Shown one piece after another: positions 1-7,216 of a stretch of DNA of 64,000 nt. The notes beneath the pieces are model-generated. The model did no database searches. It had not been told where the DNA came from and worked only from the letters and a program-made list of their open reading frames with translations. The position numbers and the translations under genes were made by a program. Source of the stretch: Coprococcus comes ATCC 27758. GTDB lineage: Bacteria > Bacillota > Clostridia > Lachnospirales > Lachnospiraceae. The DNA lies in assembly GCF_025149785.1 (NCBI RefSeq), contig NZ_CP102277.1, positions 806,001 to 870,000 on the forward strand. Direction: 5' to 3'. The number at the start of each line of letters is the position of its first letter. The first letter of the stretch is position 1.

Positions 1-2
1 TA

Positions 3-1055
3 TTCAATTCACTGACAAAAGCAGGAGCAGAATCAGCCAACTACCCATTCTGTACCATTGATCCAAATGTGGGCGTTGTTACTGTACCGGATGAACGTCT
101 GAATGTGCTTGGTGAGATGTATCACACCAAAAAGATCATCCCGGCAGCGATTGAGTTTGTAGATATCGCAGGTCTTGTAAAAGGTGCATCCAAAGGAGAA
201 GGTCTTGGAAACCAGTTTCTTGCAAATATCCGTGAGGTTGATGCAATTGTTCATGTAGTACGTTGTTTCGAGGACAGCAATATTGTCCATGTAGACGGAA
301 GTATCGATCCACTGCGTGACATTGAGACGATCAACCTGGAGCTGATCTTTTCAGACCTTGAGATCCTGGAAAGAAGAATTTCCAAAGCAGTCAGAGCAGC
401 AAGAAATGACAAGACGATCGCAAAAGAGCTGGCACTGATGGAAAGAATTAAAGCACATCTGGAAGATGGAAAGATGGCAAAGAGCTTTGATGATATCAAT
501 GACGAAGATGAACAGCAGTGGCTGGAAAGCTACAATCTTCTGACCTACAAGCCGGTCATTTTTGCTGCAAATGTGGCAGAAGATGATCTTGCAGATGATG
601 GTGCAAGTAATGCGGGAGTACAGGCAGTCCGTGAGTATGCAAAAAGAGAGGACTGCGAAGTATTCGTTGTCTGTGCGGAAATTGAGCAGGAGATTGCGGA
701 ACTTGATGATGATGAAAAGAGCATGTTCCTGGAAGAACTGGGACTTAAGGAATCTGGCCTTGAAAAGCTGATCAAGGCAAGCTACAGCCTTCTCGGACTG
801 ATCAGTTACCTGACAGCAGGAGAACCGGAAGTCCGTGCATGGACGATCAAAAAAGGAACGAAAGCACCACAGGCAGCAGGAAAGATCCATTCTGATTTTG
901 AAAGAGGATTCATCCGCGCTGAAATCGTATCCTATGATGACTTGATGGCATGTGGCACTTATAACGCTGCAAAAGAAAAAGGTCTGGTAAGACTGGAAGG
1001 TAAGGACTATGTTGTACAGGACGGAGATATTATTCTGTTCAGATTCAACGTATAA
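3..1055 (+). CDS. ychF: Redox-regulated ATPase/GTPase YchF (5' end outside window)
   Basis: Obg/YchF-family P-loop NTPase that associates with ribosomes; in characterised members it prefers ATP over GTP. The frame is open from base 3 and enters just after the P-loop, so the Walker A motif lies upstream of the window. Visible are the switch II-like DIAGLVKGA with GEGLGN, the helical middle region, and the C-terminal TGS-type domain with [15 protein letters not shown] and [12 protein letters not shown], both diagnostic of YchF. About 350 of the usual 365 residues are present. It ends at a TAA followed by a terminator, so it is probably the last gene of its transcript. The identification is very secure; only the start is unseen. 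Confidence 0.96.
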   Translation, partial: FNSLTKAGAESANYPFCTIDPNVGVVTVPDERLNVLGEMYHTKKIIPAAIEFVDIAGLVKGASKGEGLGNQFLANIREVDAIVHVVRCFEDSNIVHVDGSIDPLRDIETINLELIFSDLEILERRISKAVRAARNDKTIAKELALMERIKAHLEDGKMAKSFDDINDEDEQQWLESYNLLTYKPVIFAANVAEDDLADDGASNAGVQAVREYAKREDCEVFVVCAEIEQEIAELDDDEKSMFLEELGLKESGLEKLIKASYSLLGLISYLTAGEPEVRAWTIKKGTKAPQAAGKIHSDFERGFIRAEIVSYDDLMACGTYNAAKEKGLVRLEGKDYVVQDGDIILFRFNV

Positions 1056-1088
1056 TAGTCGTTAATAAAGTAATTGATAATGTATGGT

Positions 1089-1118
1089 GAGAGGCGGACA
1101 GATGTCCGTCTCTTTTAT
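1089..1118 (+). terminator. Terminator after ychF
   Basis: A stem of about 11 bp (agaggcggaca with gtccgtctct, one G-T pair) has a short loop and runs into TTTTAT. It lies 35 bases after the ychF stop. Confidence 0.8.
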
Positions 1119-1156
1119 AATATAGGATAGTTAAAACTTACTGCAGTTTGCATAAA

Positions 1157-1182
1157 ACAACCCTGTGAAATACAGGGGTTGT
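1157..1182 (+). other. Hairpin in the nifJ upstream region
   Basis: Near-perfect inverted repeat (acaaccctgt / acaggggttgt, one bulge) without a T-tract, about 140 bases before nifJ. It could be an operator or an mRNA stem. The rest of the 264-base gap holds only a possible TATAAT at 1240-1245 with no good -35, and the nifJ ribosome site. Confidence 0.4.
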
Positions 1183-1319
1183 ACGTCAAAAGGAACAATC
1201 AGAACAGTAAAATGACTGGACTTTTCATATATGAACAGCTATAATAATATCGAACGAAAGTGTAAAAAAATTTTAACACAAGTAAAAGTTTTGACACAAT
1301 CTAAGGAGGAACAAAGAAA

Positions 1320-4300
1320 ATGGCAAGATCAATGAAGACCATGGATGGTAACCATGCAGCTGCTCATGCTTCTTATGCTTATACAGAAGTTGCTGCTATT
1401 TACCCGATCACACCTTCATCTGTAATGGCTGAAGCCACAGACGAATGGGCAACACAAGGAAGAAAGAATATTTTTGGTCAGACTGTTCAGGTAACAGAAA
1501 TGCAGTCTGAAGCAGGTGCAGCAGGTACTGTACACGGCTCACTGTCAGCAGGTGCGCTTACTACTACTTACACAGCTTCCCAGGGCTTACTTCTTATGAT
1601 TCCTAACTTATATAAAATTGCTGGTGAACAGCTTCCGGGTGTATTCAACGTATCTGCCCGTGCAGTAGCTTCACACGCTCTTAATATTTTTGGTGATCAT
1701 TCAGATGTTTACGCCTGTCGTCAGACTGGATGCGCAATGCTCTGTGAATCCAGCGTACAGGAAGTTATGGACCTGACACCGGTTGCACATTGTGCAGCAC
1801 TGAAAGGTAAAATTCCTTTCATTAACTTCTTCGATGGTTTCCGTACATCACACGAAATCCAGAAGATCGAAACATGGGATTACGAAGATCTGGAAGATCT
1901 CGTAGATAAGGATGCAATCAAGGAATTCCGTGCACATGCACTGAACCCGAACCATCCATGTGAAAGAGGATCAGCTCAGAACCCGGATACATTCTTCCAG
2001 GCTCGTGAAGCATGTAACCCATACTACGATGCTATGCCGGCAATCGTACAGGAATACATGGACAAAGTTAACGCTAAGATCGGAACAAACTACAAACTGT
2101 TCAACTACCATGGTGCAGAAGACGCTGAAAGCGTAATCATCGCTATGGGATCTGTTTGTGACACAATCGATGAAACAATCGATTACTTACTTGCTCAGGG
2201 CAAGAAGGTTGGTGTTGTTAAAGTTCGTCTTTACAGACCATTCTGCGCACAGGCACTTGTAGATGCAATTCCAGATTCTGTTAAGTACATCAATGTTCTT
2301 GACAGAACAAAAGAACCAGGATCTCTTGGAGAACCTCTGTACCTTGATGTTGTTGCAGCTCTTAAAGGAACCAAATTCGACGCTGTTAAGATCAACTCAG
2401 GACGTTACGGACTTGGTTCTAAAGATACAACACCGGCTCAGGTTGTTGCTGTATTCGAGAACGAAGCAAAAGCTAAATTCACAATCGGTATTGTTGATGA
2501 TGTAACAGGACTTTCTCTTGAAGTTGGTGCTCCACTGGTTACAACACCAGAAGGAACAATCAACTGTAAGTTCTGGGGACTTGGAGCTGACGGAACAGTC
2601 GGAGCTAACAAGAACTCTATCAAGATCATCGGTGATAACACAGATATGTATGCACAGGCTTACTTTGATTATGATTCAAAGAAATCCGGTGGTGTTACAA
2701 TGTCTCACCTCCGTTTCGGTAAGAAACCGATCAAATCTACTTACCTGATTCATAAAGCAAACTTTGTTGCATGCCACAACCCGTCATACATCAACAAATA
2801 CAACATGGTTCAGGAACTTGTAGATGGTGGTACATTCCTTCTTAACTGCCCATGGACAGCAGAAGAACTTGACAAACATCTTCCGGGACAGGTTAAAGCA
2901 TTCATCGCCAACCATGACATCAAATTCTATACAATCGATGGTATCAAGATCGGTAAAGAAATCGGACTTGGCGGACGTATCAATACAGTTCTTCAGTCTG
3001 CATTCTTCAAACTGGCTAACATCATTCCGGAAGAAGAAGCTATCGACCTTATGAAGAAAGCTGCAAAGGCTACATACGGTAAGAAAGGTGATAAGATCGT
3101 ACAGATGAACTACGATGCGATCGATGCCGGAGCTAAACAGGTTAACGCTGTTGAAGTACCGGAAAGCTGGAAGAACTGCGAAGACGAAGGCCTGTTCACA
3201 CCAGAAGTTAAGGGTGGAAGAGAAGATGCAGTAGCATTCGTTAAGAACATCCAGGCTAAAGTTAATGCTCAGGAAGGTAACACACTGCCTGTATCTGCAT
3301 TCAAAGACTATGTAGATGGATCTACACCGTCAGGAACAGCTGCATACGAAAAACGTGGTATCGCAGTAGATATCCCAATCTGGCAGTCAGAGACATGTAT
3401 CCAGTGTAACCGTTGTGCATATGTATGTCCGCACGCTGCAATCCGTCCGGTAGCTCTTACAGAAGAAGAACTTGCAAAAGCACCAGAAGGACTGAAAGCA
3501 ATCGACATGATCGGTATGCCGGGAATGAAGTTCACAATGACTGTATCAGCTTATGACTGTACAGGATGTGGCTCTTGTGCTAATGTCTGCCCAGGTAAGA
3601 AGGGTGAAAAAGCTCTTGTTATGGGTAACATGGAAGAGAACGCAGGAGAACAGGTATACTTTGACTTTGGTACAGAAATCGAAGTAAAACCGGAAGTTGT
3701 TACTAAATTTAAAGAAAATACAGTAAAAGGATCTCAGTTCAAACAGCCACTGCTTGAGTTCTCAGGAGCTTGTGCTGGATGTGGAGAGACTCCATACGCT
3801 AAACTTATCACACAGTTATTCGGTGACAGAATGTACATTGCTAATGCAACAGGATGCTCATCTATCTGGGGTAACTCATCACCGTCTACACCTTACACAG
3901 TAAACTCTAAGGGACAGGGACCGGCTTGGTCTAACTCACTGTTCGAAGATGCTGCTGAGTTTGGTTACGGTATGTTACTTGCTCAGAAAGCAATCAGAGA
4001 AGGTCTGAAAGCGAAAGTTGAAGAAGTTGCTGCATCAGATAAAGCCAGCGAAGAAGCAAAAGCTGCTTGCAACGAATGGCTTGAAACATACGGATGTGGA
4101 GCTACTAACGGAACAGCTACAGACAAACTTGTTGCTGCATTAGAAGGATGCGACTGCCCGACATGCAAAGATATCGTTGAAAAGAAAGACTTCCTTGCTA
4201 AGAAATCCCAGTGGATCTTCGGTGGTGACGGATGGGCTTACGATATCGGATTCGGTGGTGTTGACCACGTACTTGCAAGTGGAAAAGATATCAACGTAAT

Positions 4301-4859
4301 GGTATTCGATACAGAAGTTTACTCTAATACAGGTGGACAGTCTTCTAAGTCTACTAAGACTGGTGCTATCGCTCAGTTCGCAGCAGGCGGAAAAGAAACT
4401 AAGAAGAAAGACCTTGCTTCTATCGCAATGAGCTACGGTTACGTATACGTTGCACAGATCGCTATGGGTGCTGACTTCAACCAGACTGTAAAGGCTATCG
4501 CAGAAGCTGAAGCATATCCGGGACCATCCCTGATCATCGCTTACGCTCCATGTATCAACCATGGTATCAAGAAAGGTATGAGCAAAGCTCAGACAGAAGA
4601 ACAGCTTGCAGTTGAATGTGGATACTGGAACAACTTCCGTTTCAATCCGGCAGCTGAAGGATCTAAGTTCACTCTTGACAGCAAAGCACCAGACCTTGCT
4701 GGATACGAAGACTTCCTTAACGGAGAAGTTCGTTACAACGCTCTTGCTAGATTCAATCCTGAAAAGGCTAAAGTTCTGTTTGCTAAGAACGAAGAAGAAG
4801 CAAAAGCTAGATATGCATATCTGCAGAAACTCGTTACACTGTACGGTTCTGAAGAATAA
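1320..4859 (+). CDS. nifJ: Pyruvate:ferredoxin (flavodoxin) oxidoreductase
   Basis: Single-chain PFOR oxidising pyruvate and CoA to acetyl-CoA and CO2 while reducing ferredoxin; a cytoplasmic central enzyme of anaerobic fermentation. The 1179-residue length is typical. The order is: N-terminal pyrimidine-binding domain (YPITPSSVMAE), gamma domain, two 4Fe-4S clusters (CIQCNRCAYVCP from residue 693; CTGCGSCANVCP from residue 747), proximal cluster cysteines (CAGCGE), then the thiamine-diphosphate domain (GGDGWAYDIG near residue 968, with the later EVYSNTGGQ). The start is set by AAGGAGG eight bases upstream. It is monocistronic between two terminators. Its strongly biased codon use, like ppdK, fits high expression. 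Confidence 0.98.
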   Translation: MARSMKTMDGNHAAAHASYAYTEVAAIYPITPSSVMAEATDEWATQGRKNIFGQTVQVTEMQSEAGAAGTVHGSLSAGALTTTYTASQGLLLMIPNLYKIAGEQLPGVFNVSARAVASHALNIFGDHSDVYACRQTGCAMLCESSVQEVMDLTPVAHCAALKGKIPFINFFDGFRTSHEIQKIETWDYEDLEDLVDKDAIKEFRAHALNPNHPCERGSAQNPDTFFQAREACNPYYDAMPAIVQEYMDKVNAKIGTNYKLFNYHGAEDAESVIIAMGSVCDTIDETIDYLLAQGKKVGVVKVRLYRPFCAQALVDAIPDSVKYINVLDRTKEPGSLGEPLYLDVVAALKGTKFDAVKINSGRYGLGSKDTTPAQVVAVFENEAKAKFTIGIVDDVTGLSLEVGAPLVTTPEGTINCKFWGLGADGTVGANKNSIKIIGDNTDMYAQAYFDYDSKKSGGVTMSHLRFGKKPIKSTYLIHKANFVACHNPSYINKYNMVQELVDGGTFLLNCPWTAEELDKHLPGQVKAFIANHDIKFYTIDGIKIGKEIGLGGRINTVLQSAFFKLANIIPEEEAIDLMKKAAKATYGKKGDKIVQMNYDAIDAGAKQVNAVEVPESWKNCEDEGLFTPEVKGGREDAVAFVKNIQAKVNAQEGNTLPVSAFKDYVDGSTPSGTAAYEKRGIAVDIPIWQSETCIQCNRCAYVCPHAAIRPVALTEEELAKAPEGLKAIDMIGMPGMKFTMTVSAYDCTGCGSCANVCPGKKGEKALVMGNMEENAGEQVYFDFGTEIEVKPEVVTKFKENTVKGSQFKQPLLEFSGACAGCGETPYAKLITQLFGDRMYIANATGCSSIWGNSSPSTPYTVNSKGQGPAWSNSLFEDAAEFGYGMLLAQKAIREGLKAKVEEVAASDKASEEAKAACNEWLETYGCGATNGTATDKLVAALEGCDCPTCKDIVEKKDFLAKKSQWIFGGDGWAYDIGFGGVDHVLASGKDINVMVFDTEVYSNTGGQSSKSTKTGAIAQFAAGGKETKKKDLASIAMSYGYVYVAQIAMGADFNQTVKAIAEAEAYPGPSLIIAYAPCINHGIKKGMSKAQTEEQLAVECGYWNNFRFNPAAEGSKFTLDSKAPDLAGYEDFLNGEVRYNALARFNPEKAKVLFAKNEEEAKARYAYLQKLVTLYGSEE

Positions 4860-4871
4860 GATTGACTTGAA

Positions 4872-4906
4872 TAGGGGTCAGGGACGAAAGTCTCTGACTC
4901 CTTTTG
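4872..4906 (+). terminator. Terminator after nifJ
   Basis: Twelve-base arms (ggggtcagggac / gtctctgactcc) close a GAAA tetraloop and are followed by TTTTG, 12 bases after the nifJ stop. Confidence 0.88.
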
Positions 4907-4984
4907 TCGTTGCACATTCAAAAGTCTGGGAGTGGTATGTGGTGGAAAGGGACTGGAAATTTATGTATAAATAGCAATTATCTC

Positions 4985-5013
4985 TTGCAAAAATGAAAAT
5001 TTTATAGTATGGT
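4985..5013 (+). promoter_or_regulatory. Probable promoter of the lysine-riboswitch transcript
   Basis: TTGCAA at 4985-4990, a 17-base spacer, then TATGGT at 5008-5013. It sits about 30 bases before the riboswitch P1 stem. The -10 is not ideal. Confidence 0.5.
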
Positions 5014-5040
5014 TGATAAAGAAAATGATGAATATTCAGC

Positions 5041-5200
5041 TTGATAGAGGCGCGGGATTTATCAGTACCTTCTGAAAGATGCGGCAGGGAAGCCGACAGA
5101 AGAGAAAGGAAATACCGCCGAAGGAGCCGGAACCCCAACCCCGGTTTCTGGGACGATGCAGAAGATGCAGCGTACTGTCACACATGTGGAGCGCTATCGG
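5041..5200 (+). ncRNA. Lysine riboswitch (L box) aptamer
   Basis: P1 forms between GATAG (5043-5047) and CTATC (5194-5198). Hallmark conserved segments appear in order: GAGGCGCGG near the 5' side, GCCGAAGGAGCCGG in the middle, and ACTGTCAC followed by GGAGCGCTATC at the 3' side. This is the established lysine-box architecture. It stands directly before a terminator hairpin and a transporter gene, so lysine binding should lower expression of the downstream gene. Assignment rests on pattern recognition; a covariance-model score was not available. Confidence 0.9.
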
Positions 5201-5224
5201 AAGAACATTTAAGGAAGACTATAC

Positions 5225-5274
5225 ATGCCATGAATGCGTTTTGACGGTGCAAGCGTTATTCATGGCATTTTTAT
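5225..5274 (+). terminator. Expression-platform terminator of the lysine riboswitch
   Basis: Arms atgccatgaat (5225-5235) and attcatggcat (5258-5268) are perfectly complementary, extended by a partial inner stem, with TTTTT directly after. It lies between the aptamer and the AGGAGG of the transporter. Lysine-bound aptamer would favour this stem and stop transcription. Confidence 0.88.
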
Positions 5275-5298
5275 GTTTTAAAATAGGAGGTTTTTTAA

Positions 5299-6942
5299 TT
5301 GAGAGAAAAAATGAAAAAGTTAAGCAGTCTGCTCGCAGCTATAATGATCTGCGTAATGGCAAGTCCCCTTGTCGCTTTTGCAGCAGACGCGGAAGAGTAT
5401 GTACCGAAGATGTATGCCAGCATCTGGTCACTGGTTCCACCGGTGGTTGCGATCGCACTGGCACTGATCACAAAAGAAGTGTACAGCTCGTTATTTGTAG
5501 GGATTTTAGTGGGTGGAATGTTTTATTCCGGATTTTCCTTTGAAGGAACCATCACCCATATTTTTCAGGAAGGGATCGTAGGTGTTCTTTCTGACAGCTA
5601 TAATGTGGGAATCCTGATTTTTCTGGTTATCTTAGGAACCATGGTCTGCCTGATGAATAAGGCAGGAGGATCTACCGCATTCGGTGAATGGGCAAGTTCC
5701 CATATCAAGAGCCGTGTCGGTGCACAGCTTGCAACAATCGTTCTCGGTGTGCTGATCTTTATCGATGACTATTTTAACTGTCTGACAGTCGGAAGCGTGA
5801 TGCGTCCGGTAACGGATGCGCAGAATGTTTCCAGAGCAAAGCTTGCGTATCTGATCGATGCGACAGCAGCTCCAGTATGTATCATTGCACCGATTTCATC
5901 TTGGGCAGCAGCCGTTACCGGTTTTGTAGAAGGTGAAGATGGATTTTCGATATTTATCCGTGCAATTCCATATAACTTCTATGCAGTCCTTACCATCGTG
6001 ATGATGATCGCAATGGTTGTGATGAGGGTTGAGTATGGCCCGATGAAGGTTCATGAAGATAATGCGAAAAAAGGTGATATTTACACCACACCGGACAGAC
6101 CGTATGCAAATGCGGAGGAAGAGACAGTGGATAACGGTAAAGGAAAAGTAATGGATCTTTTGATCCCGATTATTTCACTGATCATCTGCTGTGTGATCGG
6201 AATGATCTACACCGGTGGGTTCTTTGACGGAGTCGGTTTTGTAGAAGCATTTTCAGGAAGTGATGCTTCCCAGGGACTGGTGTACGGAAGTTTCTTTGCT
6301 TTTGTGATCACAATCGTGCTGTATCTGGTAAGACGTGTGCTGAAATTCGATGAGTGTATGGCATGTCTCCCGGATGGATTTAAGGCGATGGTTCCGGCAA
6401 TCCTGATTCTTGTTTTTGCATGGACACTGAAATCTATGACAGACAGTCTTGGAGCGGCGGAATATGTAGCAGGTATTGTAGCCGGAAGTGCGGAAGGTAT
6501 GGTAAATCTTCTTCCGGCAATCATCTTCCTTGTGGGATGCTTCCTTGCATTTGCAACCGGTACAAGCTGGGGAACATTCGGAATCCTGATCCCGATCGTG
6601 GTACATGCATTTGAAGGAAAGAATGAGACGATGATGATCATTGCTATCTCCGCATGTATGGCCGGAGCAGTTTGTGGTGACCACTGTTCACCGATTTCGG
6701 ATACAACGATCATGGCATCTGCTGGTGCACAGTGCAATCATATTAATCATGTCAATACACAGCTTCCATATGCGGCAAGCTGCGCGGTGATCTCGTTTAT
6801 CACTTATATTATTGCCGGATTCGTACAGAGTGCATGGATCGCACTTCCAGCAGGAATCATCATGATGCTTGCCTTTGTGACATTCATGAAATTTTCACAG
6901 AAAAAGCAGACAGCAGCTTTTTCACAGAAGAAAGAAGCATAA
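5299..6942 (+). CDS. NhaC-superfamily transporter, probable lysine importer (LysW type)
   Basis: Polytopic inner-membrane protein of the NhaC Na+/H+ antiporter superfamily, 547 residues with about a dozen hydrophobic segments. The lysine riboswitch immediately upstream points to lysine uptake. NhaC-like genes under L boxes were proposed earlier as lysine transporters (LysW), so substrate is inferred from regulation, not from binding residues. The start is TTG at 5299: AGGAGG ends 8 bases before it, whereas the next ATG (5311) is 20 bases away. The N-terminus looks like a cleavable signal (LLAAIMICVMASPLVAFA then ADAEEY), which is unusual for this family. Monocistronic, with a terminator after the stop. 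Confidence 0.85.
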   Translation: MREKMKKLSSLLAAIMICVMASPLVAFAADAEEYVPKMYASIWSLVPPVVAIALALITKEVYSSLFVGILVGGMFYSGFSFEGTITHIFQEGIVGVLSDSYNVGILIFLVILGTMVCLMNKAGGSTAFGEWASSHIKSRVGAQLATIVLGVLIFIDDYFNCLTVGSVMRPVTDAQNVSRAKLAYLIDATAAPVCIIAPISSWAAAVTGFVEGEDGFSIFIRAIPYNFYAVLTIVMMIAMVVMRVEYGPMKVHEDNAKKGDIYTTPDRPYANAEEETVDNGKGKVMDLLIPIISLIICCVIGMIYTGGFFDGVGFVEAFSGSDASQGLVYGSFFAFVITIVLYLVRRVLKFDECMACLPDGFKAMVPAILILVFAWTLKSMTDSLGAAEYVAGIVAGSAEGMVNLLPAIIFLVGCFLAFATGTSWGTFGILIPIVVHAFEGKNETMMIIAISACMAGAVCGDHCSPISDTTIMASAGAQCNHINHVNTQLPYAASCAVISFITYIIAGFVQSAWIALPAGIIMMLAFVTFMKFSQKKQTAAFSQKKEA

Positions 6943-6951
6943 TAGAGAAAA

Positions 6952-6988
6952 TGAGGAATGGCTTTCGTAGCTGTTCCTTATTTTATTT
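6952..6988 (+). terminator. Terminator after the lysine transporter
   Basis: Stem gaggaatggct / agctgttcctt around a TTCG-type loop, followed by ATTTTATTT. Confidence 0.75.
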
Positions 6989-6989
6989 A

Positions 6990-7086
6990 CGCGAGTAATG
7001 AATCAAAGTCCGTGCTTGCACGAGACCTTGGTGACTGCCGCGATAACTTGAGAAACTCGCGGAGCGTGTTTCTCATAGTTGGCGGA
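6990..7086 (+). repeat. Palindrome-rich intergenic element
   Basis: Two nested inverted repeats in a 97-base non-coding stretch. One is small (GTCcGTGC / GCACgaGAC near 7010). One is long, pairing ccgcgataacttgagaaac (7038-7056) with gtttctcatagttggcgg (7068-7085) imperfectly. The terminal CCGCCAACTA (read on the minus strand) recurs as a stem at 48269-48278, which suggests a repeated extragenic element. No ORF with a ribosome site is seen. Confidence 0.4.
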
Positions 7087-7145
7087 AAAGTCATAAAGAA
7101 CTGGGGAGGTACAGCGGATTATGAAAAACAATTCCCACCAAGACC

Positions 7146-7174
7146 TTGTATCAAATCAAAGAAATGTGTACAAT
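7146..7174 (+). promoter_or_regulatory. Promoter of the M16C peptidase-era operon
   Basis: TTGTAT (7146-7151), 17-base spacer, TACAAT (7169-7174). The predicted transcript start near 7181 rules out the longer reading frame that begins at 7121. Confidence 0.6.
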
Positions 7175-7216
7175 GTTATTTATGAGACTAACTACAGAAC
7201 TTGGAGGAAATCATAT

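Noticed and set aside
351-890. 179-residue minus-strand frame
   Set aside because: Antisense shadow of ychF with no family resemblance.
5079-5543. 154-residue plus-strand frame over the lysine riboswitch
   Set aside because: It crosses the aptamer and terminator and enters the transporter gene out of frame; the RNA structure explains the conservation.
7121-7216. Longer N-terminus of the M16C peptidase
   Set aside because: A TTGTAT-17-TACAAT promoter lies inside it, and the ribosome site is next to ATG 7217.
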